Positions 6,918 through 7,679 of a stretch of DNA of 7,679 nt are shown here, piece by piece. Under the pieces are notes generated by a model. The model did no database searches. It was given only the letters and a program-made list of their open reading frames with translations, and was not told the DNA's origin. Source of the stretch: Chloroflexi bacterium RBG_13_51_18 (lineage in GTDB: Bacteria; Chloroflexota; Dehalococcoidia; Dehalococcoidales; RBG-16-60-22); the NCBI GenBank assembly GCA_001796495.1, contig MGMR01000038.1:1-7679 (forward strand), read 5' to 3'. The translations under genes were made by a program, and so were the position numbers. Numbering within the stretch: the first letter of the stretch is position 1; each line of letters begins with the position of its first letter.

Positions 6918-7679
6918 CTATAATTGTTCTACAATATATCCCCTGTTCTTCAGCAGATTTATCAAACCGTTTTCACCGACCAGGTGCCCGGCACCAACAA
7001 TGATAAAATAAACCGCCTCATCGGCAAGAAATTCCTCTATTTTTTGCGCCATGCTTAAGTTACGCTGGTCATACATTATTTCATAATACGGCGCTAATCC
7101 AGGTTCCTCAACAAGGGCCTCAAATACAATAACTTCCATTTTGTCTGGATCGCCAGTTATCCAAGCGTCGAATAAATCCTGCAGATATTTTTCCGTTTCC
7201 GGGTTATCAACATCATATTGCATACCCATGATAATGCTTTCATCAGGTATAGAACTCAACAAGCTGAATTGAAACTCCATCGTTTCCAGTTCCAGGATAG
7301 TTTTGTTACTTATTTTGGCTCGTTCTAAAAAATATACATCTACGCCGTATTTGGCTTGATAGCCAAGGCTTTCCAGTATGAACTGGCTGAACATATTATA
7401 TATAACAAAAGGTTTGAAATCGTTTAGTAATTCCAAACCTATGCCATACGCCTGGAATTGCTCATTCAATTTACTGTAGAGCTCCTCCGAAACATTTTCT
7501 TTAAATCCTTCTCCCTGAGCATACATCCCGTAATCCATGAGCAATTGGTTGGCCTCATCCGGCGTGAGATTATCGGTATTCACTTCCACCACAAGATAAG
7601 TAGAAGAATTAAATGCATCTTCTATTGAATTATTCAAAGGATATAAATCCTGACTGGCAACATGAACGGAGCCTAAAAG
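6918..7679 (-). CDS. TraB/PrgY/GumN (TIKI-like) family protein, N-terminus outside the window
   Basis: The minus-strand frame is open from base 7679 to the TAG at 6918-6920, giving 253 visible residues. A TTG near 7637 could be read as a start, but the codons before it give LLGSVHVASQDLYPL, the typical opening core of this family, so the gene continues past the edge. Both GX2H motifs are present: GSVH (visible residues 3-6) and GAGH (229-232). The conserved glutamate lies in LVVEVN (Glu32), and the conserved arginine probably in QRN (205-207). GVD at 112-114, LETME at 131-135 and the closing VGAGHLVGENG also fit. Eukaryotic TIKI members are membrane-tethered metalloproteases, and PrgY and TraB act in pheromone control of enterococcal plasmids; the role of most bacterial members is unknown. 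A secretion or lipoprotein signal is likely beyond the edge. The gene is more AT-rich than ftsK, with which it is convergent across 40 bases. Confidence 0.88.
   Translation of the reverse strand, partial: LLGSVHVASQDLYPLNNSIEDAFNSSTYLVVEVNTDNLTPDEANQLLMDYGMYAQGEGFKENVSEELYSKLNEQFQAYGIGLELLNDFKPFVIYNMFSQFILESLGYQAKYGVDVYFLERAKISNKTILELETMEFQFSLLSSIPDESIIMGMQYDVDNPETEKYLQDLFDAWITGDPDKMEVIVFEALVEEPGLAPYYEIMYDQRNLSMAQKIEEFLADEAVYFIIVGAGHLVGENGLINLLKNRGYIVEQL

Noticed and set aside
6886..6918. Possible terminator between ftsK and the convergent traB-like gene: AGCTG (6886-6890) and CAGCT (6910-6914) followed by TTTTC
   Set aside because: The stem is only five base pairs with a 19-base AT-rich loop and a short T run. 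The alternative AAGC/GCTT pairing is weaker still. Neither is convincing for either strand.
7635..7637. TTG as the start codon of the minus-strand gene
   Set aside because: The frame stays open upstream to the window edge and encodes the conserved GSVH family core, so this codon is an internal leucine.

Overview
This window reads as ordinary chromosomal housekeeping sequence from a bacterium, carried mostly on the plus strand. My best guess is a member of the Chloroflexota, probably Dehalococcoidia-like. The reasons are the neighbourhood (class V aminotransferase tail, long SerA, family 4 uracil-DNA glycosylase, RNase J, four-helix FtsK) and an extra segment in the FtsK motor that I associate from memory with that phylum. 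I could not run a search, so this placement is an inference. Base composition is mixed, near 50% GC or above over most of the plus-strand genes and visibly more AT-rich in the last gene.

Bases 1-1690 look like a serine-synthesis block: the last codons of a probable class V aminotransferase, then a full-length 530-residue D-3-phosphoglycerate dehydrogenase (serA) 19 bases later. A small predicted lipoprotein with one intact rhodanese domain follows after 16 bases (1707-2153) and probably shares the transcript.

The 85-base gap at 2154-2238 holds a good sigma-70-type promoter candidate (2191-2219). It starts a second plus-strand group with very short junctions: a family 4 iron-sulfur uracil-DNA glycosylase (2239-2841), RNase J (2848-4509) and the membrane-anchored DNA translocase FtsK/SpoIIIE (4523-6877). 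This group joins DNA repair, RNA maturation and decay, and chromosome segregation. The glycosylase ends in a peptide that looks like a beta sliding-clamp binding motif.

After a 40-base convergent junction the minus strand carries a TraB/PrgY/GumN (TIKI-like) family protein (6918-7679). Its reading frame stays open to the window edge, so its amino terminus, probably including an export signal, lies outside. No RNA gene, CRISPR array, insertion sequence, attachment site or long repeat was seen, and no gene-free stretch reaches 300 bases. I see no convincing novel system; the items worth a second look are small features of known families.
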